From the NCBI GenBank assembly GCA_001683735.1, contig LUGG01000043.1, positions 62,001-126,000 on the forward strand: a stretch of DNA of 64,000 nucleotides. The letters run 5' to 3'. Each line of letters starts with the position of its first letter. Within the stretch, counting starts at the first letter, position 1. Below, one piece after another: positions 23,896 to 35,778 of the stretch. The notes under the pieces are model-generated. The model was not told the origin of the DNA, did not search any database, and saw only the letters and a program-made list of their open reading frames with translations. The position numbers and the translations under genes are program-made. The DNA comes from Grifola frondosa. Taxonomy: Eukaryota; Basidiomycota; Agaricomycetes; Polyporales; Grifolaceae.

Positions 23896-25258
23896 TCAAT
23901 AGATAGTTTCGAAAGCATGGTGATCCACAAATTTGTTAAGGTAGAAGCATTGAAATGCATCGAGGGCGTGGTGCGGCGAAAGGTCGTCTGGCACTGAGCG
24001 GCTTCCGTAAACGCCAATCAAGTGGGCAGCGCGAACGATGGTGTCCAAATGGATGACTGACAGCACAGGTGTGCCGCGGTGTGACTCCGGGCGCACGATA
24101 TACATACCGGTATCTTCGTCGGGCTCATCTGCTATCCGTTTGAACCATTGCACGAGTGCACAAGGGTAAAAAATGCCCCGACGCTTGAAGGAGAAAAAAA
24201 GTTGGATGCGTACAACACCGAGGCCGTGTATTCCGTCCAAGTTCGAATTCCGATTGACAAGTGCACAATCGAAGCGAGGCGCAGTTCCCCACCACTTGGG
24301 CGTAGCGCGAAGATGCTCGCGATGCATACCTCCAATTCCGGAGGGATCACTCGGAGCGTAGTATGTAGCTGCAGCAGAGTAGAATATTGAAATTTGCTCG
24401 TTAAAGCGGGGACATGCATCGAGTTGCACATCAAACCCAGTGAGGACACTGTCCGGATTTGTTTGTTCGTAGAGAAACCGCCGAATGAGCTCCAATAGAC
24501 GAGGCTGCCCGATTTCATTTCCAAGAGCCACTGCCGTGCGTGCATGCCTCGTTCCTGATACACATGAGCTAGCATTTGATACAGAAAACGATCAATGCTC
24601 ACGAGAAGTGGATGCCATCACAACGTACGCGAGAACCGTTGGACCAGCAATTGTACCATCCTCCTCTTGTGCTCGATGATGATCCTGGTGCTGCTTTGCA
24701 GGAGCCGCCTGCTCGGTGTCCTCGGTGTCTTCGAATTTGTCATCAGGATCTGAGGAATAAGTTAGTTATGATCAAGATAGCAGCGCAAAAGAATTAACGT
24801 AGTGCAAGATGCTCTGCAAACAGACAGGACCCTTCGAGCATTCCACGCTCCTTGAAATCAACACGGGAGGCCGCAAGTTTATCAAGACGCTGGTTCGTCA
24901 ATAGCACCTGTCCCATCGCGTTGCATCTACTAGAGCGTCGCCATGGTTTCTTAACAGCTACGATATGTTTAGATTCCGTGATTGAAGAGCAAAGGCCATT
25001 TGGAGCCGCAAAGTCCCATATGAGGCAGTTATAGTGCACCATCGAGTGTTGACGAGGTAACGAGAAACCGGTGGGACGCACGTTGGTCGTCTGGAAGATG
25101 GTACGATTTTCATGGAAACGCTTGAGAGCGTCATTCAACTGGTCGAGTGTCTTGGGCGTATGCGAGTTTCGTCGAACAAGATAGCAAAACTCCAGAAATG
25201 CCCGGATTGAGCATACCATTTCTCGAGGAACGTACCCCACAATGGCGGGGAGGTACAC
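23896..25258 (-). pseudogene. Plavaka-type transposase, 3' half (separated by inversion)
   Basis: The exon starts at 25258 directly after an acceptor (aataacag) with VYLPAIVGYVPREMV. It continues RAFLEFCYLVRRNSHTPKTL, NDALKRFHENRTIFQTT, FSLPRQHSMVHYNCLIWDF, APNGLCSSITESKHIVAVKK and PWRRSSRCNAMGQVLLTNQR. These are signature blocks of Plavaka transposases, the CACTA-related basidiomycete group. After an acidic Gln-rich linker (about 24800-24600) the tail reads PKWWGTAPRFDCALVN, VRIQLFFSFKRRGIFYPCAL, ADEPDEDTGMYIV and NKFVDHHAFETIY, stopping at the TGA 23896-23898. The 5' half lies at 30992-33370 on the other strand; the halves share one interrupted intron. A frame break near 24600 is likely. 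Confidence 0.87.
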
Positions 25259-25288
25259 CTGTTATTGGGCAATCAGTTGGTCATTTTT
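25259..25288 (-). other. 3' part of the interrupted transposase intron
   Basis: These 30 bases end in the acceptor used by the exon at 25258. With 33371-33400 (which starts gtatgc) and after removing one 7-bp TSD copy, the intron would be 53 nt. That is the same length as the mitochondrial polymerase intron at 58473-58525. A branch-like ctgat is present. Confidence 0.85.
25282..25288. repeat. Target-site duplication at the left of element A (cattttt)
   Basis: Reverse complement of aaaaatg at 33394-33400, to the left of element B. It does not match the sequence on the other side of A (cttcggc). Confidence 0.85.
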
Positions 25289-25308
25289 CAGCTGTGGTCA
25301 CCATTTTG

Positions 25309-27212
25309 GTAATACAATATAGCATCAACCTGCTACAACCGTTGTGAGTTAGCTGGTCAGGTTGTCAAAAATGCCATAGTACAATACTGGGCAGATTGTA
25401 ATATATATTGTATTACAATAGGAGCATTGTAATACAGCTAGGCCGCATTTTTTTACAATTAGGGCTGCTTGTAATATTTCTATAGTACAATCTGACCTGA
25501 TTGTAATACTAGATAATACAATCAGGCCAGGTTGTAATTTTCGATAAAACAATCTGGTCAGATTGTAATACTAGATAAAACAACCTGGTCAGATTGTAAT
25601 ATTCAGTAGTACAATCTGACCTGGTTGTAATTTTTGATAAAACAATCTGGTCAGATTGTAATATTCAATAGTACAATCAGGTCAGTTGTAATACTGATAA
25701 TACAATCAGGCCAGGTTGTAATACTAGATAAAACAACTGGTCAAATTGTAATATTCAGTAGTACAATCTGACCTGGTTGTAATACTGGATAATACAATCA
25801 GGCCAGGTTGTAATACTAGATAAAACAACCTGGTCAAATTGTAATATTCAATAGTACAATCAGGTCAGGTTGTAATACTGGATAATACAATCAGGCCAGG
25901 TTGTAATTTTCGATAAAACAATCAGGCCAGATTGTAATACTACTGGTAATACAATCTGACCTGATTGTAATACTAGATAAAACAACCTGGTCAGATTGTA
26001 ATATTCAGTAGTACAATCTGACCTGGTTGTAATACTAGATAATAACAATCAGGTCAGGTTGTAATACTAGATAAACAATCAGGCAGATTGTAATACTACT
26101 GTAATACAATCTGACCTGATTGTAATACTAGATAAAACAACCTGGTCAGATTGTAATATTCAGTAGTACAATCTGACCTGGTTGTAATACTAGATAATAC
26201 AATCAGGTCAGGTTGTAATACTAGATAATACAATCAGCCCAGATTGTAATACTACTGGTAATACAATCTGACCTGATTGTAATTTTCAATAAAACAACCT
26301 GGTCAGATTGTAATATTCAGTAGTACAATCTGACCTGGTTGTAATACTAGATAATACAATCAGGTCAGATTGTAATTTTTGATAATACAATCAGGCCAGA
26401 TTGTAATTTTCGATAAACAACCAGGTCAGATTGTAATACTACTGGTAATACAATCTGGCCTGATTGTAATATTCAGTAGTACAATCAGGTCAGGTTGTAA
26501 TACTTCATTATTACAATCCCACCTGCTTGTATTATCCATATCAGGATAATAGAGCTCGGGGTAAATACAGGATTTGTCAAGTGTTGCGGAAACATACCAC
26601 ATTTGGTATGTTTTAAACATAGCCACCATATGTTTTCTCCTCCACTACTCCCTCAATTCTGCACAGATATTCTTCATTTTAGGTTCGTCTGAAAGCGGTC
26701 GTCGAGTATAATTAGATTATGTACATATCTTTGTATGATATTAAAATAAAAACATACCATTCTGGGCAACCACCCCAGAATGTTCTGCTGCATTGCTCCT
26801 TCAAATCTTCACCAAATTTCTTAATTCCTTCATCCCCTTGGTCGCCTTAGTGTCCCATTTTATGTTCTACATTTATTTTGGCAGAATATGTGACGGAAAA
26901 CATACCATTTCTGGTGGGTGCAGGCTCAGCCACACCAGAATTCCTCCCCCTCCTCCTCCCTCAATACTTCATGGATTCTCTTTATTTAACATTCCCCGTA
27001 GTCCTACATATGTCTACTTTAATTTTATGTATAGTAGACAGCCCCAAACAATGATAATATTTCGTCTCCTCCTGCTTTGCTGGCAGGGATCCATCCTAAT
27101 TTGGGAAATGAATATTGGACGGAATTGGAACGAAGGGCACCATCTAAAAGGTGTATTTTATCCTAATAAGGCGATGTTCACGCCGAAATATTCCGTCCGG
27201 TACTCGCTTCAG
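25309..27212. repeat. Element A, left arm of long inverted repeat
   Basis: Starts gtaatacaatatagc and ends gtactcgcttcag. The reverse complement is found at 27926-30332. The right arm is longer because its unit array has more copies. Confidence 0.88.
25490..26520. repeat. Array of short palindromic units, element A left arm
   Basis: Roughly 30-36-bp units, each with a core of the type acaatcaggtcaggttgt or its complement, so each core is itself an imperfect inverted repeat. Cores are separated by a few recurring spacers (aatactagataat, aatattcagtagt, aattttcgataaa). This looks like an array of binding sites. Confidence 0.85.
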
Positions 27213-27925
27213 GACACACACAACAACATTGGGTGGCAGTTGCCACACTGATCACCCAATATCCTTCCACCCAGTTGCTGTTTTTTTATGTCTCTTTTGT
27301 ATCCATCTCCATGTATATATCTCTCAGATACCTCTTCTATTTCACTGTTTGATGCATATTTGATAATGCTGAATCCCAAACACTGAAATGTAATATCCCC
27401 CTGATAGGGATTTTTCTGGCAGCTTTAAAAACACGAAAAGTTCCATATATATAACACTCATATAGCTCTACAATATAAAAAAAGATCACAAGAATACATG
27501 AGGAAGTGAGGGAGATATGAGGAAAATACCTAATTGTGGCTGAAACCTCAATACTGCTGTACCGGGCTCAAGTCACCTGTACAAGTGAATCAGGGGCAAG
27601 TACACTGATTCCTGAATTACTCCCTCAATTCCTCATCAATTTTTATGATCTTGGACTTGTTTGGAAGTGTTATAGTCCTTGATCCTCTCCTGCCATTCGA
27701 TCTGTTATTATATTTCGTGTAGTAGGACAATTGTATAATCTATAGGGGAAGCTGATAAGAATTTCACCATATGGGATCGTCTCTGATAAGCGTAATGTAT
27801 AGCTCATAATGATACCCCAATATAAAGGAATAAACCACAAAAGTCCGCTTGAAATTCGGGGCAAATCCCATTCAGGAAGGATGGAGGAAATGTTTCAGCC
27901 ACCCTGAATACTGTTTTGTGATTTT
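27213..27925. other. Element A spacer between arms
   Basis: 713 bp, AT-rich, starting gacacacacaacaac. It is in the same plus-strand orientation as the spacer of copy B although the outer ends of A and B are in opposite orientation. No gene is recognised. Confidence 0.75.
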
Positions 27926-30332
27926 CTGAAGCGAGTACCGGACGGAATATTTCGGCGTGAACATCGCCTTATTAGGATAAAATACACCTTTTAGATGGTG
28001 CCCTTAGTTCCATATTCCGTCCAATATTCATTTCCCAAATTAGGATGGATCCCTGCCAGCAAAGCAGGAGGAGACGAAATATTATCATTGTTTGGGGCTG
28101 TCTACTATACATAAAATTAAAGTAGACATATGTAGGACTACGGGGAATGTTAAATAAAGAGAATCCATGAAGTATTGAGGGAGGAGGAGGGGGAGGAATT
28201 CTGGTGTGGCTGAGCCTGCACCCACCAGAAATGGTATGTTTTCCGTCACATATTCTGCCAAAATAAATGTAGAACATAAAATGGGACACTAAGGCGACCA
28301 AGGGGATGAAGGAATTAAGAAATTTGGTGAAGATTTGAAGGAGCAATGCAGCAGAACATTCTGGGGTGGTTGCCCAGAATGGTATGTTTTTATTTTAATA
28401 TCATACAAAGATATGTACATAATCTAATTATACTCGACGACCGCTTTCAGACGAACCTAAAATGAAGAATATCTGTGCAGAATTGAGGGAGTAGTGGAGG
28501 AGAAAACATATGGTGGCTATGTTTAAAAACATACCAAATGTGGTATGTTTCCGCAACACGTGACAAATCCTGTATTTACCCCGAGCTCTATTATCCTGAT
28601 ATGGATAATACAAGCAGGTGGGATTGTAATAATGAAGTATTACAACCTGACCTGATTGTACTACTGAATATTACAATCAGGCCAGATTGTATTACCAGTA
28701 GTATTACAATCTGACCTGGTTGTTCTATCGAAAATTACAATCTGGCCTGATTGTATTATCAAAAATTACAATCTGACCTGATTGTATTATCTAGTATTAC
28801 AACCAGGTCAGATTGTACTACTGAATATTACAATCTGACCAGGTTGTTTTATTGAAAATTACAATCAGGTCAGATTGTATTACCAGTAGTATTACAATCT
28901 GGGCTGATTGTATTATCTAGTATTACAACCTGACCTGATTGTATTATCTAGTATTACAACCAGGTCAGATTGTACTACTGAATATTACAATCTGACCAGG
29001 TTGTTTTATCTAGTATTACAATCAGGTCAGATTGTATTACCAGTAGTATTACAATCTGGCCTGATTGTTTTATCGAAAATTACAACCTGGCCTGATTGTA
29101 TTATCCAGTATTACAACCTGACCTGATTGTACTATTGAATATTACAATTTGACCAGGTTGTTTATCTAGTATTACAACCTGGCCTGATTGTATTATCCAG
29201 TATTACAACCAGGTCAGATTGTACTACTGAATATTACAATCTGACCAGGTTGTTTTATCTAGTATTACAATCAGGTCAGATTGTATTACCAGTAGTATTA
29301 CAATCTGGCCTGATTGTTTTATCGAAAATTACAACCTGGCCTGATTGTATTATCCAGTATTACAACCTGACCTGATTGTACTATTGAATATTACAATTTG
29401 ACCAGGTTGTTTTATCTAGTATTACAACCTGGCCTGATTGTATTATCCAGTATTACAACCAGGTCTGATTGTACTACTGAATATTACAATTTGACCAGGT
29501 TGTTTTATCTAGTATTACAACCTGGCCTGATTGTATTATCCAGTATTACAACCTGACCTGATTGTACTATTGAATATTACAATCTGACCTGATTGTACTA
29601 TTGAATATTACAATTTGGCCTGATTGTACTATTGAATATTACAATCTGACCAGATTGTTTATCAAAAATTACAACCAGGTCAGATTGTACTACTGAATAT
29701 TACAATCTGACCAGGTTGTTTTATCTAGTATTACAATCTGACCAGATTGTTTTATCGAAAATTACAACCTGGCCTGATTGTATTATCTAGTATTACAATC
29801 AGGTCAGATTGTACTATTGAATATTACAATCTGACCAGATTGTTTTATCGAAAATTACAACCTGGCCTGGTTGTTTTATTGAATATTACAACCAGGTCAG
29901 ATTGTACTACTGAATATTACAATCTGACCTGATTGTTTTATCGAAAATTACAACCTGGCCTGATTGTATTATCTAGTATTACAATCTGACCAGATTGTTT
30001 TATCGAAAATTACAACCTGGCCTGATTGTATTATCTGGTATTACAACCAGGTCAGATTGTACTATTGAATATTACAATCTGACCAGATTGTTTTATCGAA
30101 AATTACAACCTGGCCTGATTGTATTATCTAGTATTACAATCAGGTCAGATTGTACTATAGAAATATTACAAGCAGCCCTAATTGTAAAAAAATGCGGCCT
30201 AGCTGTATTACAATGCTCCTATTGTAATACAATATATATTACAATCTGCCCAGTATTGTACTACGGCATTTTTGACAACCTGACCAGCTAACTCACAACA
30301 GTTGTAGCAGGTTGATGCTATATTGTATTACA
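27926..30332. repeat. Element A, right arm of long inverted repeat
   Basis: Starts ctgaagcgagtac and ends gctatattgtattac. Inverted copy of 25309-27212 with a longer unit array (about 28620-30160). Confidence 0.88.
28620..30160. repeat. Array of short palindromic units, element A right arm
   Basis: Same unit family as 25490-26520 in reverse orientation, with cores such as acaatctgacctgattgt. It is about 500 bp longer than the left-arm array. Confidence 0.85.
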
Positions 30333-30351
30333 ATACAGGTAGCCAGTAGTG

Positions 30352-30358
30352 CTTCGGC
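30352..30358. repeat. Target-site duplication at the right of element A (cttcggc)
   Basis: Reverse complement of gccgaag at 37943-37949, to the right of element B. Confidence 0.85.
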
Positions 30359-30744
30359 GGGGCATCCTCCTCGGAAGCTGAGGTAAGACTGCTGAGCTCT
30401 GTGTTGCCCCCAGCCCCAGGTGCGGGCGTGTCATCCTTGCGACGAGGCCTCTTCCTTTTCTTGTCCTCATCAACCTTGGTGATATCCAGCACGGCGCCTT
30501 CACGCTTCAGTGGGCGTGATCGAGTTATACGCCCGGCCTCGATTTCTTCGTCTGCATTCTTGATCTGATTCTCTATGTGGGCTACTCTGTTTTGCTTTCG
30601 GCTTTGTGACTTCACCTTCTCTTCCCTTTCCTCCTCCTCCGCTGCGCGAACTGCTGCCATCTCCGCCTTTGTACGATGCTTTTGCCTGGGGACTATAAGG
30701 CCAGGATGCTTCTGAGCGTTGCTTGCGCGGGTGACAATAGGCAT
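30352..30744 (-). pseudogene. Plavaka companion gene, 5' part (separated by inversion)
   Basis: The ATG at 30744 gives MPIVTRASNAQKHPGLIVP. A Lys/Glu-rich probable coiled coil follows (AEMAAVRAAEEEEREEKVKS, then VAHIENQIKNADEEIEAGRI), then a basic patch (KKRKRPRRKDD) that could be a nuclear localisation signal. The coding sequence ends abruptly at SASEEDAPPK where element A begins. The continuation is at 37943 on the plus strand and joins in frame. I recognise the whole as a lineage-specific agaricomycete family often found beside Plavaka transposases; that association is from memory, and the function is unknown. Confidence 0.75.
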
Positions 30745-30991
30745 AATGGGCTAGGGAGATGAGGAGCTAATAGGAGAAGCTGACGAATAATTTTCGCAGT
30801 GAGAATTTTCGCAGTGAGAGTGCAAAGTGACACGCAATGCGGCGTCTAGCGGTGACTTAGGATTTGTGTCGGCAACTCACGGAGTGGACGTAAGACGGTA
30901 CGGCTAAGTTTATCACGGCGGCAAGGTAATAACCTTCAGACTTCTCCATACTTACTATCTAGTACTCACATCATCCATTCGACTTCTCAGG
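30745..30991. promoter_or_regulatory. Shared divergent promoter region of companion gene and transposase
   Basis: 247 bp lie between two head-to-head start codons. It contains an exact tandem pair of the 15-mer attttcgcagtgaga at 30790-30804 and 30805-30819. No TATA box is assigned with confidence. Confidence 0.5.
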
Positions 30992-33370
30992 ATGTCCAAC
31001 CCTCGATCAGCGCGTCCGAGACCGCGACCTATCCGCAACCCCGTACAGTATGTATGTACAAAATGTCGCCGACGATTCAAAAACAAGGCCGGACGCACTA
31101 CGCACTTCGGTGCACATCATCGAAATTCCCCGATCGGTTTCCTTCCGTAGCCAATCCGAGCATGCAGCGAAGCGGGCTGCGAAATATATCAAGTTCAGAT
31201 GGTCAGTATATAACATTCAATGTCTTTGGAAGAACGCGCTCATGAAGGCGTAGATGGAGATGGCATTGACGATGATACGGATGAAGGCACGGATGAAGGT
31301 GTGGACGCAGACGCGGACATAGACGCGGACATGGATGTGGACGCAGTTGTGGGTGCCGATGCTGATGCGGACCGGGATGCGGACGTGCACATGGACGCGG
31401 ACATACACACTGACACGGACGTAGAAGATCAGGATTTAGGCTTTGATCTTCAAGAACCTTCCTTTGAATTCGAAGGTGAGGATGATCGGAGCGCGAGCTC
31501 GGGCCCGGAAGATAGCAGCTCAGAAGACAACGAGGATCAATGGGTCGATGACAATGCCCCACAGCATGTGCCCGAAGACCATGATCTAGACGACGAAGTT
31601 CCTGAAGGCCTCACGAGGGAGTTCCATGAACATATCAATGGTAAGTTCTGCGTATCTCTTTGTCCAATGCAATATATTTACCTTCTACTCGGCCAGGAAC
31701 ACCGTGCGACGAAAACGGCAACTACCTGCCACCCGGAACGCCTCCTACTCCACCACCTACACCTTCGGCAGATGATTGGACGCCATATCGCAGTCGTACC
31801 GAATTTGAAACTGCGGATTTATTATATAGGCGCACTCAGATGCCTGCAAAAAACATCGACGCGCTAATGGATCTTTGGGAAGCAACACTTCTGAAACATC
31901 AAGATCATGCACCTTTCGCATCTCATAAGGACCTCTACGATACGATTGATTCCACACGTCTTGGTGATGTAAAATGGGATTCTTTTGAGCTTTCTTACGC
32001 TGATGAGCTGCCCGAACGAGACGTTCCAAAGTGGATGACATCCAAATACGATGTCTGGTTTCGGGATCCTCGCGCTGTCGTACAAAATATGCTTGCCAAT
32101 CCCGACTTCAATGGAGAGATTGAGTTCGGGCCGGTTCGAGAGTATGTCGATGGCGAGCGCAGACTGAAAGATTTCATGTCTGGAGACTGGGCTTGGAGGC
32201 AGGCGGTGCGTCGTTCTATCCCGTTCGCGAAACATTGCTTGAATCTATTCTAGGATGCCATTGCGGCTGATCCCGCAACGCACGGTGCAGCATTTGTCCC
32301 AATCATTTTAGGAAGCGACAAAACCACCGTCTCCGTCGCTACTGGCCAAAACGAATACTATCCGCTGTATGTGTCGATTGGGAATGTTACGAACAGCGTG
32401 CGTCGAGCGCATCGCAATGCTGTCGCTCTGGTCGGATTTCTTGCAATCCCGAAGGGTAAGTGGTCGATTTTCTCTCAGCTTCCAGTTGAACTACTGAACC
32501 ATTACCTTTATAGCAAGCCGCAAGTATAATGACGACGTCAAATTTCGCAAGTTCAGAAAGCAACTTTTCCACACCTCACTGGCTCGAATCCTTCAATCCC
32601 TCAAACCCGGAATGACGACCCCGGAAGTCACACGTTGTGGTGACGGCCACTTCAGACGCGTGATTTATGGCCTAGGTCCGTACATTGCGGATTATCCGGA
32701 GCAGGCTCTTCTCGCGTGCATTGTCCAAGGCTGGTGTGCAAGGTATACAGTTCTTCTTCATTACTTTCAAATCTTCTGATATACTATCAGGTGTACAGCT
32801 GTGAAGACCAATTTGGATGGCAACGATAGCATCCGCCGCACGCATGAACATACGGAAGAGCTAGTTGCCGACTTCGAGTTGGGAGTCCTGTGGGATGAAT
32901 ACGGTATCATCGGCGATATTGTGGTGAGTTCATTTTCCTTTCCCAATTGACTTCTCCCCGCAGCTTGCGGTTATATTCTATATCTCTTGTGCCAAGCGAA
33001 CAGAATCTTTTTATTGTATCACTAATCTAATCTATGCTTTATTCGCAGCCATTTACAAACGACTTTCCCCGCGCCGATATTCACGAGCTGATTGCGCCGG
33101 ATATTTTGCATCAGCTCATCAAGGGGACATTCAAGGACCACCTCGTCGACTGGGTAGAGCAATATATTTATCAAACTCATAGTAAGAAAATGCGGAGACT
33201 ATTCTGGCCGACATCGATCGCAGGTGAGTTCTGCAGTGCTATCCTCGACATTTATTATTGACAGACATTGTAGAATTGCTGTTGCACCCCCCTTTGCAGG
33301 ACTCCGTCGGTTCCCCGAGGGTCGCGGGTTCAAGCAATGGACAGGCAACGATTCCAAAGCGTTAATGAAG
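30992..33370 (+). pseudogene. Plavaka-type transposase, 5' half (separated by inversion)
   Basis: The ATG at 30992 is followed by a C2H2 zinc finger (YVCTKCRRRFKNKAGRTTHF, GAHH), the usual Plavaka N-terminus. A very acidic Asp-rich repeat follows (about 31250-31440), then CDENGNYLPPGTPPTPPP, VPKWMTSKYDVWFRDPRAV and GDWAWRQA. Next come [117 protein letters not shown] and ALMK. The last exon ends at 33370 with a good donor (gtatgc). Several 50-70-nt introns are visible. The coding sequence then meets element B; its true continuation is 25258 downward on the minus strand. Small frame breaks may exist near 31130 and 33270. Confidence 0.87.
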
Positions 33371-33400
33371 GTATGCATTGCTCTAAAAATGCAAAAAATG
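33371..33400 (+). other. 5' part of the interrupted transposase intron
   Basis: 30 bases starting at the donor gtatgc and ending in the 7-bp aaaaatg duplication. The counterpart is 25259-25288. Confidence 0.85.
33394..33400. repeat. Target-site duplication at the left of element B (aaaaatg)
   Basis: Matches, inverted, the left flank of A (25282-25288). It does not match the right flank of B (gccgaag). Confidence 0.85.
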
Positions 33401-33420
33401 CACTACTGGCTACCTGTATT

Positions 33421-35778
33421 GTAATACAATATAGCATCAACCTGCTACAACTGTTGTGAGTTAGCTGGTCAGGTTGTCAAAAATGCCGTAGTACAATACT
33501 GGGCAGATTGTAATATATATTGTATTACAATAGGAGCATTGTAATACAGCTAGGCCGCATTTTTTTACAATTAGGGCTGCTTGTAATATTTCTATAGTAC
33601 AATCTGACCTGATTGTAATACTAGATAATACAATCAGGCCAGGTTGTAATTTTCGATAAAACAATCTGGTCAGATTGTAATATTCAATAGTACAATCTGA
33701 CCTGGTTGTAATACCAGATAATACAATCAGGCCAGGTTGTAATTTTCGATAAAACAATCTGGTCAGATTGTAATACTAGATAATACAATCAGGCCAGGTT
33801 GTAATTTTCGATAAAACAATCAGGTCAGATTGTAATATTCAGTAGTACAATCTGACCTGGTTATAATATTCAATAAAACAACCAGGCCAGGTTGTAATTT
33901 TCGATAAAACAATCTGGTCAGATTGTAATATTCAATAGTACAATCTGACCTGATTGTAATACTAGATAATACAATCAGGCCAGGTTGTAATTTTCGATAA
34001 AACAATCTGGTCAGATTGTAATACTAGATAAAACAACCTGGTCAGATTGTAATATTCAGTAGTACAATCTGACCTGGTTGTAATTTTTGATAAAACAATC
34101 TGGTCAGATTGTAATATTCAATAGTACAATCAGGCCAAATTGTAATATTCAATAGTACAATCAGGTCAGATTGTAATATTCAATAGTACAATCAGGTCAG
34201 GTTGTAATACTAGATAAAACAACCTGGTCAAATTGTAATATTCAGTAGTACAATCAGACCTGGTTGTAATACTGGATAATACAATCAGGCCAGGTTGTAA
34301 TACTAGATAAAACAACCTGGTCAAATTGTAATATTCAATAGTACAATCAGGTCAGGTTGTAATACTGGATAATACAATCAGGCCAGGTTGTAATTTTCGA
34401 TAAAACAATCAGGCCAGATTGTAATACTACTGGTAATACAATCTGACCTGATTGTAATACTAGATAAAACACCTGGTCAGATTGTAATATTCAGTAGTAC
34501 AATCTGACCTGGTTGTAATACTGGATAATACAATCAGGCCAGGTTGTAATACTAGATAAACAACCTGGTCAAATTGTAATATTCAATAGTACAATCAGGT
34601 CAGGTTGTAATACTGGATAAACAATCAGGCCAGGTTGTAATTTTCGATAAAACAATCAGGCCAGATTGTAATACTACTGGTAATACAATCTGACCTGATT
34701 GTAATACTAGATAAAACAACCTGGTCAGATTGTAATATTCAGTAGTACAATCTGACCTGGTTGTAATACTAGATAATACAATCAGGTCAGGTTGTAATAC
34801 TAGATAATACAATCAGCCCAGATTGTAATACTACTGGTAATACAATCTGACCTGATTGTAATTTTCAATAAAACAACCTGGTCAGATTGTAATATTCAGT
34901 AGTACAATCTGACCTGGTTGTAATACTAGATAATACAATCAGGTCAGATTGTAATTTTTGATAATACAATCAGGCCAGATTGTAATTTTCGATAGAACAA
35001 CCAGGTCAGATTGTAATACTACTGGTAATACAATCTGGCCTGATTGTAATATTCAGTAGTACAATCAGGTCAGGTTGTAATACTTCATTATTACAATCCC
35101 ACCTGCTTGTATTATCCATATCAGGATAATAGAGCTCGGGGTAAATACAGGATTTGTCACGTGTTGCGGAAACATACCACATTTGGTATGTTTTAAACAT
35201 AGCCACCATATGTTTTTCCCACTACTCCCTCAATTCTGCACAGATATTCTTCATTTGGTTCGTCTGAAACGGTCGTCGAGTATAATTAGATTATGTACAT
35301 ATCTTTGTATGATATTAAAATAAAAACATCCATTCTGGGCAACCACCCCAGAATGTTCTGCTGCATTGCTCCTTCAAATCTTCACCAAATTTCTTAATTC
35401 CTTCATCCCCTTGGTCGCCTTAGTGTCCCATTTTATGTTCTACATTTATTTTGGCAGAATATGTGACGGAAAACATCCATTTCTGGTGGGTGCAGGCTCA
35501 GCCACACCAGAATTCCTCCCCCTCCTCCTCCCTCAATACTTCATGGATTCTCTTTATTTAACATTCCCGTAGTCCTCATATGTCTACTTTAATTTTATGT
35601 ATAGTAGACAGCCCCAAATGATAATATTTCGTCTCCTCCTGTTTGCTGGCAGGGATCCATCCTAATTTGGGAAATGAATATTGGACGGAATATGGAACTA
35701 AGGCACCATCTAAAAGGTGTATTTTATCCTAATAAGGCGATGTTCACGCCGAAATATTCCGTCCGGTACTCGCTTCAG
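33421..35778. repeat. Element B, left arm of long inverted repeat
   Basis: Starts gtaatacaatatagc and ends gtactcgcttcag, like the left arm of A but with a longer unit array (about 33600-35105). Confidence 0.86.
33600..35105. repeat. Array of short palindromic units, element B left arm
   Basis: Same unit family as in element A. Cores of type caatctgacctgattg alternate with tag/ttttcgat/attcagtag spacers. Confidence 0.85.

Larger units (their letters stand above)
25289..30351 (-). mobile_element. Palindromic (foldback-like) element, copy A
   Basis: The element is 5,063 bp. Its right end read on the minus strand is CACTACTGGCTACC and its left end on the plus strand is CAGCTGTGGTCACC; these are imperfect terminal inverted repeats sharing CA, TGG and ACC. 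Inside, two long arms (25309-27212 and 27926-30332) are near-perfect inverted copies of each other around a 713-bp spacer. The outer half of each arm is an array of short palindromic units. The ends are set by comparison with copy B, because the two copies are identical up to these bases and diverge just outside, where 7-bp duplications lie. I see no convincing transposase, so it is probably non-autonomous. The superfamily is unknown. Confidence 0.88.
30352..33400. other. Interval inverted relative to its flanks (3,049 bp)
   Basis: It holds the 5' parts of the companion gene (-) and of the Plavaka transposase (+). Both 3' parts lie outside and in the orientation expected if this interval were reversed. 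It is bounded by copies A and B with exchanged TSDs. Confidence 0.85.

Noticed and set aside
25490..26520. CRISPR-like look of the regularly spaced repeats in the element arms
   Set aside because: The repeats are variable, spacers recur from a small set, both orientations alternate, and this is a eukaryotic genome.
26793..27251. Open frame of about 152 codons in element A (copies also at 27972-28346 and 35366)
   Set aside because: The translation is low in charged residues and unlike any protein I know, and it exists in each arm only because the arms are copies. It is not called as a gene.
25289..30351. LTR retrotransposon for elements A and B
   Set aside because: The long repeats are inverted, not direct, and there is no gag-pol coding.
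31217..31408. Minus-strand Val/His/Arg frame opposite the Asp-rich region
   Set aside because: It is the mirror image of a codon repeat in the transposase.
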